Source: CBDCMJ01 sp965224325 (GTDB lineage: Bacteria; Chloroflexota; Dehalococcoidia; Lucifugimonadales; UBA3495). Taken from it: a DNA stretch of 64,000 nucleotides. Made by a program: the position numbers and the translations under genes. Where the stretch lies: contig CBDCYT010000020.1 in assembly GCA_965224325.1 (NCBI GenBank), positions 62,001-126,000 on the forward strand, given 5' to 3'. Below are positions 50,625 to 59,012 of this stretch, one piece after another. Position 1 is the first letter of the stretch. Every line of letters begins with the position of its first letter. The notes under the pieces are model-generated. The model did not search any database and was not told where the DNA came from. It saw only the letters and a list, made by a program, of their open reading frames with translations.

Positions 50625-53600
50625 TTAGTCCGCCTCTACCGGAGCAGTTTCTTCGACAAATTTCTTACTACGGGGCAGCTTGAAGTTACCTAGCTGGATA
50701 AATTGGGGCTGGGTGCCATCCTCGCCTTCGTCGGGAAGGCCTGAAATGGCCTCTCCATCCTGGGCGTAGGCCTTAAGATTATAGTCGCGACCGGGTAGGC
50801 CGCAACTTGCCGAGTCACTGCCGAACTCTTCCTCCGCTGCGTCTTCGGCCGTGTTGCTCTTGCGGATGGCGTCGTAGGCGCTAGAGTCAGTGGCGGCATT
50901 GACAGCTTTCTCTTTCCCGTTGGGTGTACCAACATCCATCACGTTCCCATTGGGTGGGGCACCGTTATGTCCGTTTTCGTGGTGGCCGTTGCCATTGTGC
51001 CCGTTGCCGTTCTGGACCGATGCTTTACTGCCCAGTTCCAGGGTGACCGGCACCCAAGCGTCATTGCCGTGATGGTCCGCTTGCGGTCCGTCCGATTCGA
51101 GGCCCTTATGGCCACTGGCGCGGGAGTCGTTGCCGCTGATATTGATGCGGCCCGGCTTGTCATATGGATTGGCGTTAGCCCGGACGAGCCCCTTCTTGTA
51201 GGTCTCGACCATGTACCGCAACTCTTTCTCGGAAGTGACATTGCGCTGCAGATGTTCTTGGTATCGTTGCAGGAAGTAATCGATGGTCTCCACCCTGATT
51301 TTGATGGACCCCGAAGGCTTGCTTTCATCGATGTCGAAAAATGTGAAGTAGGGTGTGTTCGACGCCTCGATGATCTTTTCTATTGTGTTGTAATTGGGGG
51401 CATCGTGGCCGCACTTGAAACTGGACAGGTCGATGGCGACCAGATTTGGGTGGCGAGCGACGTACTTGGCGGCCCATATTTTCTTACTGGAGTTTTCGCT
51501 GTAGGCGTTCTTCCAGACATCGGTGATGTCCATGGCGTGGGTGATGACACCCGCCTCCACCTCTTTTCCGAACAACCGCTCTAGGATATCCTCGTCCTGG
51601 GGTAGCGAGTCGATGCTGAAGATGGGGTAGCCCTTCTTCTGAATCTCCTCCATTATCTCGTGGTTGAGGCCGGGGTCGTTGTGGTAAGGCCGCGCCAGCA
51701 TGACGACACCCAACTTCCCTTCTTCTTCCAGCCCGTTCAGGACCTCCCGGGCCTCACTCCGCAGCGTTTTGAAGTAGTTGCGGAATGCCTTGTAAGCTAT
51801 GTCCAAGGCCTCCAGGTTCTCTTCCCAGGTGACCTGGAGCAAATCATTCATACATTTCCACATGTCGTACTCGAACATGGGCCAATCGGTCATATCGAAA
51901 GAGGGGCTCAGGTAGCGGATGTTGTTCTCTTCGAAAACGTTCCCTTCTTTGGTGTAGGCCGCCTTGACGACCTCTGGGGAAATAGCAACGGTGGGGCATG
52001 CGGCGCTGTCCTCGATGTTGACCAACTCGCTTAAGAGCCTATTGATGATAGGGTAAAAGATGACATCCGGCTTGTCTTTTTCCTTCTTGTCGAATATCAA
52101 GTTGTGGACGTGGGCGAGGGCTACCTTGCTGGGGAAGCACTGGTCAATGGAGCCCCGCCTTGACCCCTTGTACCACATTGCCGGATCGGTGTAATCGGAG
52201 TAGATGATGTTCTGAGCGCCCACTCCCAGGGACTCGAAGTAGGTCTGGAAGAATGGCGACAGTGTGTACATATTCAAGACGCGGGGGATGCCGATCTTGA
52301 TGTCTCGTCTAAGTACTCGCACCTCGGGAGAGATGGGTTCAGGCTTCAATTCCTTTACCGGTTCTTGTTTACGGAACCGGGCGAGCAGACCCTTGCGTTG
52401 GGGCTCGGCTTCTTCTTCCGCGTCGACTTTGCGCAGGCTGCTAACCTTGGACGCGTCGGTGGTCCTGAACGCCTTTACGGACGCCTTCTCCACGAAGTTG
52501 GGGTTGGCATTCTTGATCTCTTCCAGGCGTGCCTTGATCTCCTTCATGTCATCTACGCTCTCTACGGTTCCCTTTTCGCAGGTAGCGATGATGAAGCGCC
52601 GGCTGTCCCCTTGGGGCGTTTCCGTATCGATGTAGGTCCTTAGGCACTTATTTTTGCAGAAGCTGCAGCGTGTGGACTCGTCCCTGGTGGTGGTGAACTC
52701 AAGATTTTCGGCGGACTTCAAGCCAATAAAGGAAGAATCCTTTTCAGCGGTCACACGAATCGCTTCCAGGGCAGCGCCGATGGCGCCGCTCTCGCCAGTA
52801 AACTCGTGGACCCGGATCTTGGCGTTGGGCACCTTGGACATGATGAAATCGTACTGGGACTTCACAGCGGCCAAGTTGTGCTGGGTGCCGCCCTGTAGCA
52901 CGAAGTTGGTGCCGAATTTGCTCAGGTTAGGCTCGGCCACCACGTAGAGCCAGATGTTTTTGGGCAGGACCTTGGCCAGCCCGGCCATGATCTCGTGCTT
53001 TTCCCAACCAAGCTGCTGGAAATTGACGATGTCTGTCTCCATGAATACGGCGCAGCCGTAACCGAAGACGGGCAAGCGGTCTGCTTCGAAGGCTGCATCG
53101 GCGAACTCCGCCACCGAGTAGCCGAACTTGGCCGCGGTGCTCTGGAGGAAGTAGCCGTTGCCTGCTGAGCACTGGGTGTTGAGCTTGAAATCCTTGACCT
53201 TGCCGTCGTTGAGGACGATAACCTTGATGTCTTGCCCGCCCACGTCGACGATCACGTCAACGTCGTCGTAATAGTGCATGGCGGACTTGGTGTGGGCAAC
53301 GGTCTCTACAATGCCGACATCGGCACCCAAGGTCTCTTTGAGCATGTCCTTGGCATAGCCGGTGGTGGCTACTCCCCGCATATTGAGTGTGGCCCCTTGG
53401 CCTTCGACGTATTCTCGTAATTCAGTAATGATTTCTTTGGCGTCGTCGAGGGGGTTGCCCTTGGAAAGCTGGTATGCTTTGGCCAGGAGAACGCCATCCC
53501 GGTCCATGAGCACGGCCTTGGTGGAGGTGGAACCGCCGTCGATACCCATGAACGCTTCAACTTCCTGGCCGGGAGAGAATTTTGCGGCTTCCCAGGTCGA

Positions 53601-54653
53601 TTTGGCGAAGAGCTTTTTGAACGCTTCCAATTCATCTTGAGATTTGGCAAGTCCTATGTCCCCCGACTGCTCCCGCATCGCGTCGCGGCCGCCTTCCATG
53701 AACCCTTCCAATTCTTCGGTGCCTTTGAAGACACCGATGTGGGCGTCCTCGTTCTTGCCGTAAAGCACCGAGCCAATGGCTGCGTAGTATTGAGCGTTCT
53801 CCGGCACTATGACCAGGTCTTCTGGTGGTATCCCTTCTGGGAGCTCGGTGCCGCGCTCGGCCCAAATCTTGGGAATGTTGTGCTTCCAGCAATCCCGCAT
53901 TGCTGGAATGTAGCTGTTGGGGCCGCCCAGCAGCAGCACGGTGGGCCGCAGAGTATTGCCGCGGGTCAGGACGCTCAGGTTCTGCTGAATGATGGCCTCA
54001 AACAACGAGGCCATGAGCTGGTCCGGAGGCACGCCCTGCTTCTGGAGTCCGTTGATATCGGTTTCGGCGAAGACCCCGCACTTGCCAGCCACCGGGTGGA
54101 GCTTGACGTCGTAGTAATCCAGAGCTTGGAGCTGCTCGCCGGTTAATCTTAGCTTGGAGTTAATCTTGTCGATGACCGCACCGGTACCTCCGGCGCACTT
54201 GTCATTCATGCTGGGGACTTTGCGCTTGGCGCCTGTCTCTTTGTCGGTGAACCAGATGATTATCTTGGCATCTTGGCCGCCCAGTTCAATGACGGACCCA
54301 GCATCCGGATAAAGATGCTCCACCGCCAAAGAGACAGCGTTTACTTCTTGGACGAACTTGGCGCCTATGTAGTCCTTGAGAGAGGTGCCACCGCTGCCCG
54401 TAATGAAGATGCGTATCTTGTCTTGAGGTAACGGGAAAGCTTCCTGAATCTTCCGAAGGAAATCGTTGACCATCTCCGGCTGCTTGGTATTGTGGCGTTC
54501 GTATTCCTTCCAGAGGATCTCATCGGTGTCAGGGTCCATAACCACCGCTTTAACGGTGGTCGACCCCACGTCGAGACCAATCATCAAACTCTCGGGAAGT
54601 GAATCCTTCGACATCGTAGGGATACCGGGCTCGCCATCCGAATTATTATTCAA
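50625..54653 (-). CDS. Double BcrAD/BadFG activase with DUF2229-like domain
   Basis: A 1342-residue protein. Domain 1 (about 20-310) is an ASKHA ATPase (MIGLDVGSTTVKAVVMD, GSGGTSLKDY, ELGGQDAKII, then Cys in NDKCAGGTGAVIDK and KCGVFAETD that would hold a [4Fe-4S] cluster between subunits). Domain 2 (about 366-640) repeats it (GIDGGSTSTKAVLMD, VGGQDIKVI, CSAGNGYFLQS, YGCAVFMETD). A CSFCKNKC cluster (about 660) and a DUF2229-like part (IGIPRVLNMY ... FPSKVALAHVHNLIFD ... RPYHNDPGLNHEI) follow. The last 170 residues are an Asn/Gly/His-rich low-complexity tail. Such proteins drive low-potential electrons by ATP hydrolysis. TTG 54653 follows GAGGTG; ATG 54614 is the alternative. The HgdB-like partner is downstream. 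Confidence 0.82.
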   Translation of the reverse strand: MNNNSDGEPGIPTMSKDSLPESLMIGLDVGSTTVKAVVMDPDTDEILWKEYERHNTKQPEMVNDFLRKIQEAFPLPQDKIRIFITGSGGTSLKDYIGAKFVQEVNAVSLAVEHLYPDAGSVIELGGQDAKIIIWFTDKETGAKRKVPSMNDKCAGGTGAVIDKINSKLRLTGEQLQALDYYDVKLHPVAGKCGVFAETDINGLQKQGVPPDQLMASLFEAIIQQNLSVLTRGNTLRPTVLLLGGPNSYIPAMRDCWKHNIPKIWAERGTELPEGIPPEDLVIVPENAQYYAAIGSVLYGKNEDAHIGVFKGTEELEGFMEGGRDAMREQSGDIGLAKSQDELEAFKKLFAKSTWEAAKFSPGQEVEAFMGIDGGSTSTKAVLMDRDGVLLAKAYQLSKGNPLDDAKEIITELREYVEGQGATLNMRGVATTGYAKDMLKETLGADVGIVETVAHTKSAMHYYDDVDVIVDVGGQDIKVIVLNDGKVKDFKLNTQCSAGNGYFLQSTAAKFGYSVAEFADAAFEADRLPVFGYGCAVFMETDIVNFQQLGWEKHEIMAGLAKVLPKNIWLYVVAEPNLSKFGTNFVLQGGTQHNLAAVKSQYDFIMSKVPNAKIRVHEFTGESGAIGAALEAIRVTAEKDSSFIGLKSAENLEFTTTRDESTRCSFCKNKCLRTYIDTETPQGDSRRFIIATCEKGTVESVDDMKEIKARLEEIKNANPNFVEKASVKAFRTTDASKVSSLRKVDAEEEAEPQRKGLLARFRKQEPVKELKPEPISPEVRVLRRDIKIGIPRVLNMYTLSPFFQTYFESLGVGAQNIIYSDYTDPAMWYKGSRRGSIDQCFPSKVALAHVHNLIFDKKEKDKPDVIFYPIINRLLSELVNIEDSAACPTVAISPEVVKAAYTKEGNVFEENNIRYLSPSFDMTDWPMFEYDMWKCMNDLLQVTWEENLEALDIAYKAFRNYFKTLRSEAREVLNGLEEEGKLGVVMLARPYHNDPGLNHEIMEEIQKKGYPIFSIDSLPQDEDILERLFGKEVEAGVITHAMDITDVWKNAYSENSSKKIWAAKYVARHPNLVAIDLSSFKCGHDAPNYNTIEKIIEASNTPYFTFFDIDESKPSGSIKIRVETIDYFLQRYQEHLQRNVTSEKELRYMVETYKKGLVRANANPYDKPGRINISGNDSRASGHKGLESDGPQADHHGNDAWVPVTLELGSKASVQNGNGHNGNGHHENGHNGAPPNGNVMDVGTPNGKEKAVNAATDSSAYDAIRKSNTAEDAAEEEFGSDSASCGLPGRDYNLKAYAQDGEAISGLPDEGEDGTQPQFIQLGNFKLPRSKKFVEETAPVEAD

Positions 54654-54776
54654 GACGCCACACCTCTGATCTTTAACTTAGGACACCGCTTCTGAGATTA
54701 TGATTCACCACGCCGGTTAGCGAAGCCAATTGGCGTAATTCGATCGCTCCCGAGTGAAGGCAAGCCATCCGCCTGC

Positions 54777-55433
54777 TCATCGGCCGGTTTTCATGAACGA
54801 GTTCTGAGGATGCACCAAGATGCCTCCCATAGCAAACTCTAGTAATTGGTCTCCGATTTGATCCGTTGACGGCCAAGGCTCTTGGGATGATGTCAACTGA
54901 AAGATCACCTCTTTTACTGCCCCGATTATCGAGAACGCCGTAAGCCGCGTGTCGCAGGGCCTGACTAAGTTCATGGTGACGCCTAAATCAAGAGACCGCT
55001 GTATCATGCCTGCCAACTGGCTGTAGAAGCCATCGAGTTGCCCCAACATAGTGCGGTCTAGGGCGCCGGTTTGGTGCATTAATATTCTAGTAAGGTCCCT
55101 TTCCTCCAATACAAAGTTGAGAACTCTGGTTAGATTCTCCTTAATTTGGACCAGCGGGGTCGGAGACCCAGGAGCGAGGGAGACGGGCTTGATGGAGTCG
55201 TGCAGGTCCTGTAACAGGGTCTCCAAGATGCTTTCGAAGAGATGCAATTTGGAGTCGAAATACTGGTAAAAGGTGCTCCTGGCGATTCCCGCACGCCTCA
55301 CTATCTCCGAAATGCTTGTTTCGTGGTATCCCTTATTGGCGAATGCCTCTTTAGCGCTATGTACTAGCCGCTGTTTTCTGATGTCCCGCGACTGGCTGCT
55401 CATCGGCCTTTCACTCTGCGACATCATGCGCAT
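54777..55433 (-). CDS. TetR family transcriptional regulator
   Basis: 218 residues with an N-terminal TetR helix-turn-helix (AKEAFANKGYHETSISEIVRRAGIARSTFYQYFDSK, about 25-62) and a ligand domain typical of acyl-CoA-responsive members. It lies 123 bp upstream of the activase gene on the same strand and may control that operon. The start may be at any of the first Met residues (MRMMSQ or MSSQ); no ribosome site decides. Confidence 0.85.
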   Translation of the reverse strand: MRMMSQSERPMSSQSRDIRKQRLVHSAKEAFANKGYHETSISEIVRRAGIARSTFYQYFDSKLHLFESILETLLQDLHDSIKPVSLAPGSPTPLVQIKENLTRVLNFVLEERDLTRILMHQTGALDRTMLGQLDGFYSQLAGMIQRSLDLGVTMNLVRPCDTRLTAFSIIGAVKEVIFQLTSSQEPWPSTDQIGDQLLEFAMGGILVHPQNSFMKTGR

Positions 55434-55736
55434 CGATTAACAGATACTTTCGGTTCACCAGATATAGAAGTCAAGACACTTCCGAATCAATTGACCGATA
55501 CACGGGTGCGAGCACCAACGCGGCACGTGGGCCAGTATAGCCCGGCTTGATGATGCTAAAATGGTATGGTGGAATCCGATAGTCCGCTACCGGCGACTCA
55601 GCATGAGGTGACAAATGGCCAGGGTTGAAACATCTGCTCGGAAGGTAACGCGGTTCTGCCGCTAAGGCAACTGGGAGGGCCACGTTCGCCGGAGCGCGGG
55701 CGCCGCTGCATCCCAGCGATACCGGCGGCAGCACTG
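55434..55736. other. Divergent intergenic region between tetR and the FixH-like gene
   Basis: No gene, repeat or clear palindromic operator is seen in this 300 bp. Confidence 0.35.
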
Positions 55737-56282
55737 ATGGCCGGTCTTCTGGTCCTTACGGCCTTTTGGGCCACGGCCCCGGCCGCCGCACAGGATGCGG
55801 ACATCTTGAGAGTCCGGACACTTCCCGGCCTCTACGATGTCCGCGCCGCAATAGTTCAGTCAGGTCTATCTCTGGGCGTGACGTTATTCGCCATCACTGT
55901 GGTGGAGGCGTCCACCGGCCAGCCGATACCTGACGCCAGGGTGACCTTGGAAACTCTTCATAAAGGGAGTGGCGCTGAAGGCAGGGCCACAGCCCACAAC
56001 ACTCCATCGTTTCCGGACCGCTATGATGCCCAGATGGACCTGCACAAACCGGGGATTTGGCGCGTGAACGTACGACTTGATAGCTCTCTGGGACTTGTTT
56101 CGACGGAGTTGACGCAACTCGAAGTTGCGGAGACCCGCCGGATTTCTGGTGGGACGTTCGTGTTTATCGGAGTGTTCGCGGTACTATTGGGGGGCGTGGC
56201 CTACGTCTGGTGGAGCACTCAACGCCGTCGGCGCAAGAGGGACGAGAATAACGCCGGGGGCTCCAGTGAGGCCGGGTCATAA
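55737..56282 (+). CDS. FixH/YtkA-like periplasmic protein anchored in the membrane
   Basis: A 181-residue protein: a Sec signal peptide (ALLVLTAFWATAPAAAQ-like, cleaved after AAA), then a beta-sandwich (LSLGVTLFAITVVEASTGQPIPDARVTLE ... DLHKPGIWRVNVRL) and a C-terminal membrane helix (GTFVFIGVFAVLLGGVAYVWW) with a basic tail. The fold resembles FixH/YtkA/CopC-type proteins linked to copper supply for haem-copper oxidases. It precedes ctaG by 170 bp, which supports that role. Confidence 0.65.
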   Translation: MAGLLVLTAFWATAPAAAQDADILRVRTLPGLYDVRAAIVQSGLSLGVTLFAITVVEASTGQPIPDARVTLETLHKGSGAEGRATAHNTPSFPDRYDAQMDLHKPGIWRVNVRLDSSLGLVSTELTQLEVAETRRISGGTFVFIGVFAVLLGGVAYVWWSTQRRRRKRDENNAGGSSEAGS

Positions 56283-56454
56283 AGAGTACCGGCGGGGAGG
56301 AAATAGTGCGGGCAAATCATGCTTGCGCCGGGTCAGTTGCAGCATCGACGGACCTTATCCTCGTTGATTTTGTCCCAAGATCTCGTCAACAGGCTTCGCG
56401 TTTCCGCTTCAATTTGATGAACTACTTGGTCTGTGTGAGGAACCTGGGCCAACG

Positions 56455-57417
56455 GTGGAGGCGCACCTCCTGATGGGCGGCAGGCTCAGGATACTGGGCA
56501 TCGCAGGGACACTGGCCGCCGTGGGAGTGTGGCAACTGCTGGCGTCGTCGCCGGTTGCCCACGCTCACAACGGAATCAACGAAGGTCAGAACCCCTGGAC
56601 AGCGTGGAACACCAATCCTTTGCCCACCCTGTTCCTGTTGGTGGTGGCTAACTTGTACCTGGTTGGCCTGTCCAAGTGGGAACGGCCCAGCCATCCGGTG
56701 AAACTTTGGCAGAAAGTTTGCTTCTTCTCCGGGCTGTTCGCCTTGTTCATTGCGCTGCAGTCGCCCCTGGATTCACTGGCGGAGCACATGCAGTCTTTCC
56801 ACCAAATACAGCATATCCTGCTGCGCATGTTTGGGCCGTTGCTGATCCTGTTAGGAGCGCCATTGACGCCCATGTTGAGGGGACTACCGCGTTGGGCGCT
56901 GCGTGGGTTGGTGCGGCCCATCGTCGGTAATCCCCGGGTTCGCCGGGCCTATGACCTCATCACAAATCCGGTGTTCACCACTGCATTGTTCCTGGTCGTT
57001 TTGTTCGCCTGGCAGGTGCCGAGCGCTCACAACGCCGCATTGCGCAACGCCGCGCTGCACGAATTCATGCACGTTACAATGTTGACTTCCGGGTTTCTGT
57101 TTTGGTGGCTGATCGTGGACCCAAAACCCCACCGCTCCCGCTTGCATTATGGGCTCCGGATCCTTTATCTAGGATTAATCGTGATTCCCAACACCTTGTT
57201 GGGCGCGGTGATTACTTTCGCGGACCACGTGATATACGAGGCCTACTCTCAGGTGGAACAGCCCTTCGATATCTCTCTCATGACTGATCAGCAGCTAGGC
57301 GGCGCCGTCTTATGGGTGCCGGGCGACATGATGAGCGTGGTGGTGGCGGGTATCGTCATGATCATGTGGTATCAAAAGGAAGAGGGAAACGCGCCGACTC
57401 CCTGGGCTCCGGGTTGA
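56455..57417 (+). CDS. ctaG: Cytochrome c oxidase assembly protein, CtaG (caa3 type)
   Basis: A 320-residue multi-helix protein of the caa3_CtaG family, which helps assemble the CuB centre of caa3-type oxidases. It has seven or so hydrophobic segments with conserved His: HQIQHILLRMFGPLLILLGAP, HNAALRNAALHEFMHVTML and FWWLIVDPKPHRSRLHYGLRILYLG. The GTG at 56455 and the ATG at 56473 (MGGRLRIL) are both possible; GGTGGAGG upstream fits the latter. It converges with the cox operon across a terminator. Confidence 0.85.
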   Translation: MEAHLLMGGRLRILGIAGTLAAVGVWQLLASSPVAHAHNGINEGQNPWTAWNTNPLPTLFLLVVANLYLVGLSKWERPSHPVKLWQKVCFFSGLFALFIALQSPLDSLAEHMQSFHQIQHILLRMFGPLLILLGAPLTPMLRGLPRWALRGLVRPIVGNPRVRRAYDLITNPVFTTALFLVVLFAWQVPSAHNAALRNAALHEFMHVTMLTSGFLFWWLIVDPKPHRSRLHYGLRILYLGLIVIPNTLLGAVITFADHVIYEAYSQVEQPFDISLMTDQQLGGAVLWVPGDMMSVVVAGIVMIMWYQKEEGNAPTPWAPG

Positions 57418-57456
57418 AAGCCGACCGAACTCGGCCATGATTCGGCGCCTAAAGAT

Positions 57457-57486
57457 AAGGCCGGAGTTGGAAAAGCCCCGGCCTTT
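57457..57486. terminator. Terminator between ctaG and the cox operon
   Basis: AAGGCCGG / CCGGCCTT stem with a 13-base A-rich loop and TTGTC following, between the two convergent operons. Confidence 0.6.
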
Positions 57487-57534
57487 GTCGTTCACTTGAG
57501 AAAAAGTGCTGCCCCCTGATGGGGTACTGCGTAT

Positions 57535-58305
57535 TTAAGGAACTACTTCGAAATCACCAAACATGGTCACGTTATGTCCCGGGAAGGTGCAGACGAACTG
57601 GTAGGAACCGGGGGCCGCGGTGAACCTGATTTCTTCAGAGCTCCCCGGATCCAGAAGCCCGGTGTGAAAGAGGACTCTGGGGTCATCGGGAGGTATCCAG
57701 TCGTTGACCGGTCCGGCGACAGCCCCGGCATTGGCAACTTCATCCTTGGTCCCGGCCTCCACCAGCACCCAGTTATGCTGGTTGAGAGTAGAAGTATTAT
57801 CGAGGGTCAGCACCACTTCTGAGTCGGCAGAAACCTGGGAGGTGGTGGTGTCGAACTCGAACGAGTCGCCGACCACACCCAGGTGCAACTCATTGGACAC
57901 GGCCGATTCGCCGGTTTCATGCACTGCTTCTGTCTCGGCGTGGACGAACGGCACGGCGTTGGATTCGGCGAAATCCCTGGGCTTCCCTTGGAACGCGAAA
58001 AACAGTCCCAACACGGCAATGCCGACGACAAAAGCCAGAGCCAGTCCTGCTAGGAATACGCCCGAGAACAAGCGGGCGTCGAATTTCAAGTGCATGTAAA
58101 ACATGATGACGATAGCGAATTTGACCGCGGACAGACCGACCAGCAAGGGGATTTTTGATTCGCCCAAGTACGGTTCGATGCCGGCCTTGTCGTAGATAAG
58201 GACGAACTCGACTATGGTGATCGCAAAGAGAACAACCGCTATCAAGACGTATTGCAAGAACGTCGGATGGCGGCCGGTGTGCTCCTGTTCGTGGTTAGTG
58301 CTCAT
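57535..58305 (-). CDS. Cytochrome c oxidase subunit IV fused to an azurin-like cupredoxin
   Basis: A 256-residue two-part protein. Residues 15-105 are a prokaryotic COX4-type subunit with three membrane helices (17-38, 52-72, 82-104) and the FYMHLKFDARLFSGVF signature. After a linker, residues about 135-256 are a blue-copper domain: His177 in NQHNWVLV, Cys239, His244 and Met248 in CTFPGHNVTM. The Cys, His and Met spacing (+5, +9) is that of azurin/auracyanin, so all type-1 copper ligands are present. The domain would lie on the outer face beside subunit II. It is the last gene of the cox operon. It may pass electrons from a quinol-oxidising complex to the oxidase. Confidence 0.88.
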   Translation of the reverse strand: MSTNHEQEHTGRHPTFLQYVLIAVVLFAITIVEFVLIYDKAGIEPYLGESKIPLLVGLSAVKFAIVIMFYMHLKFDARLFSGVFLAGLALAFVVGIAVLGLFFAFQGKPRDFAESNAVPFVHAETEAVHETGESAVSNELHLGVVGDSFEFDTTTSQVSADSEVVLTLDNTSTLNQHNWVLVEAGTKDEVANAGAVAGPVNDWIPPDDPRVLFHTGLLDPGSSEEIRFTAAPGSYQFVCTFPGHNVTMFGDFEVVP

Positions 58306-58361
58306 GCACTAAATAGTCTCCTTGAAAATGCCCCGGGGATAGTTGCCAAGACGCCGCCCGT

Positions 58362-59000
58362 TCAACCCCCGGATGCATTGGCCGGTCCGGCGTCGAAGCC
58401 ACCGATCAGGTATAGCAGGGTAAATATGACTATCCAGACAATATCTACGAAGTGCCAATATAACCCCATTATCTCTACGTCGAGACTGGTGCGGGGCCCT
58501 AACCGGCCTTTTCGGGCCGCGAAAAATAGGCCCAACAGCCAGATAATGCCCACGGTGACGTGGGCCCCGTGGAACCCGGTCAGCGTGAAGAACGAAGCAC
58601 CAAACAGGTTGGTGCCTAGGGTCAGGCCCTCGTTCTTAAAGGCGTTGAACTCGTATATCTGAAATCCAATGAAAATGGCCCCCAAGGCAGCGGTGATTAA
58701 TAGCCACCTCTGGATCGCTTTTTGGTCGTTGCGGTTGGTGGCGGCTAGGGCTTGGACCATGCCAAAGCTGCTGCACAGAAGCACGAAGGTGCTGATGGTG
58801 GTTATGGGAACGTCGATAATGTCCACTGGATATGGCCCGTTGAGGCTCTGGCCTCTATAGACCATGTACGTGGCTATGAGGGCGCCGAAAAACAGGCAGT
58901 CGGAACCTAGGAACACCCACATGAGCAACTTGCGGTGGTTTAAGCCGGTGGTGGTGTATTCGTGCTCAGCCCCGGGAGTGGGGTCTAGTGAGTGGGCCAC
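58362..59000 (-). CDS. ctaE: Cytochrome c oxidase subunit III
   Basis: A 212-residue heme-copper oxidase subunit III with five membrane helices: KLLMWVFLGSDCLFFGALIATYMVYRG, FVLLCSSFGMVQAL, LLITAALGAIFIGFQIYEF, FFTLTGFHGAHVTVGIIWLLGLF and YWHFVDIVWIVIFTLLYLIGG. The conserved Glu in FQIYEF and His in GFHGAHV are there. It lies 12 bp after subunit I. Confidence 0.93.
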   Translation of the reverse strand: MAHSLDPTPGAEHEYTTTGLNHRKLLMWVFLGSDCLFFGALIATYMVYRGQSLNGPYPVDIIDVPITTISTFVLLCSSFGMVQALAATNRNDQKAIQRWLLITAALGAIFIGFQIYEFNAFKNEGLTLGTNLFGASFFTLTGFHGAHVTVGIIWLLGLFFAARKGRLGPRTSLDVEIMGLYWHFVDIVWIVIFTLLYLIGGFDAGPANASGG

Positions 59001-59012
59001 TGGTCCTTTCTC

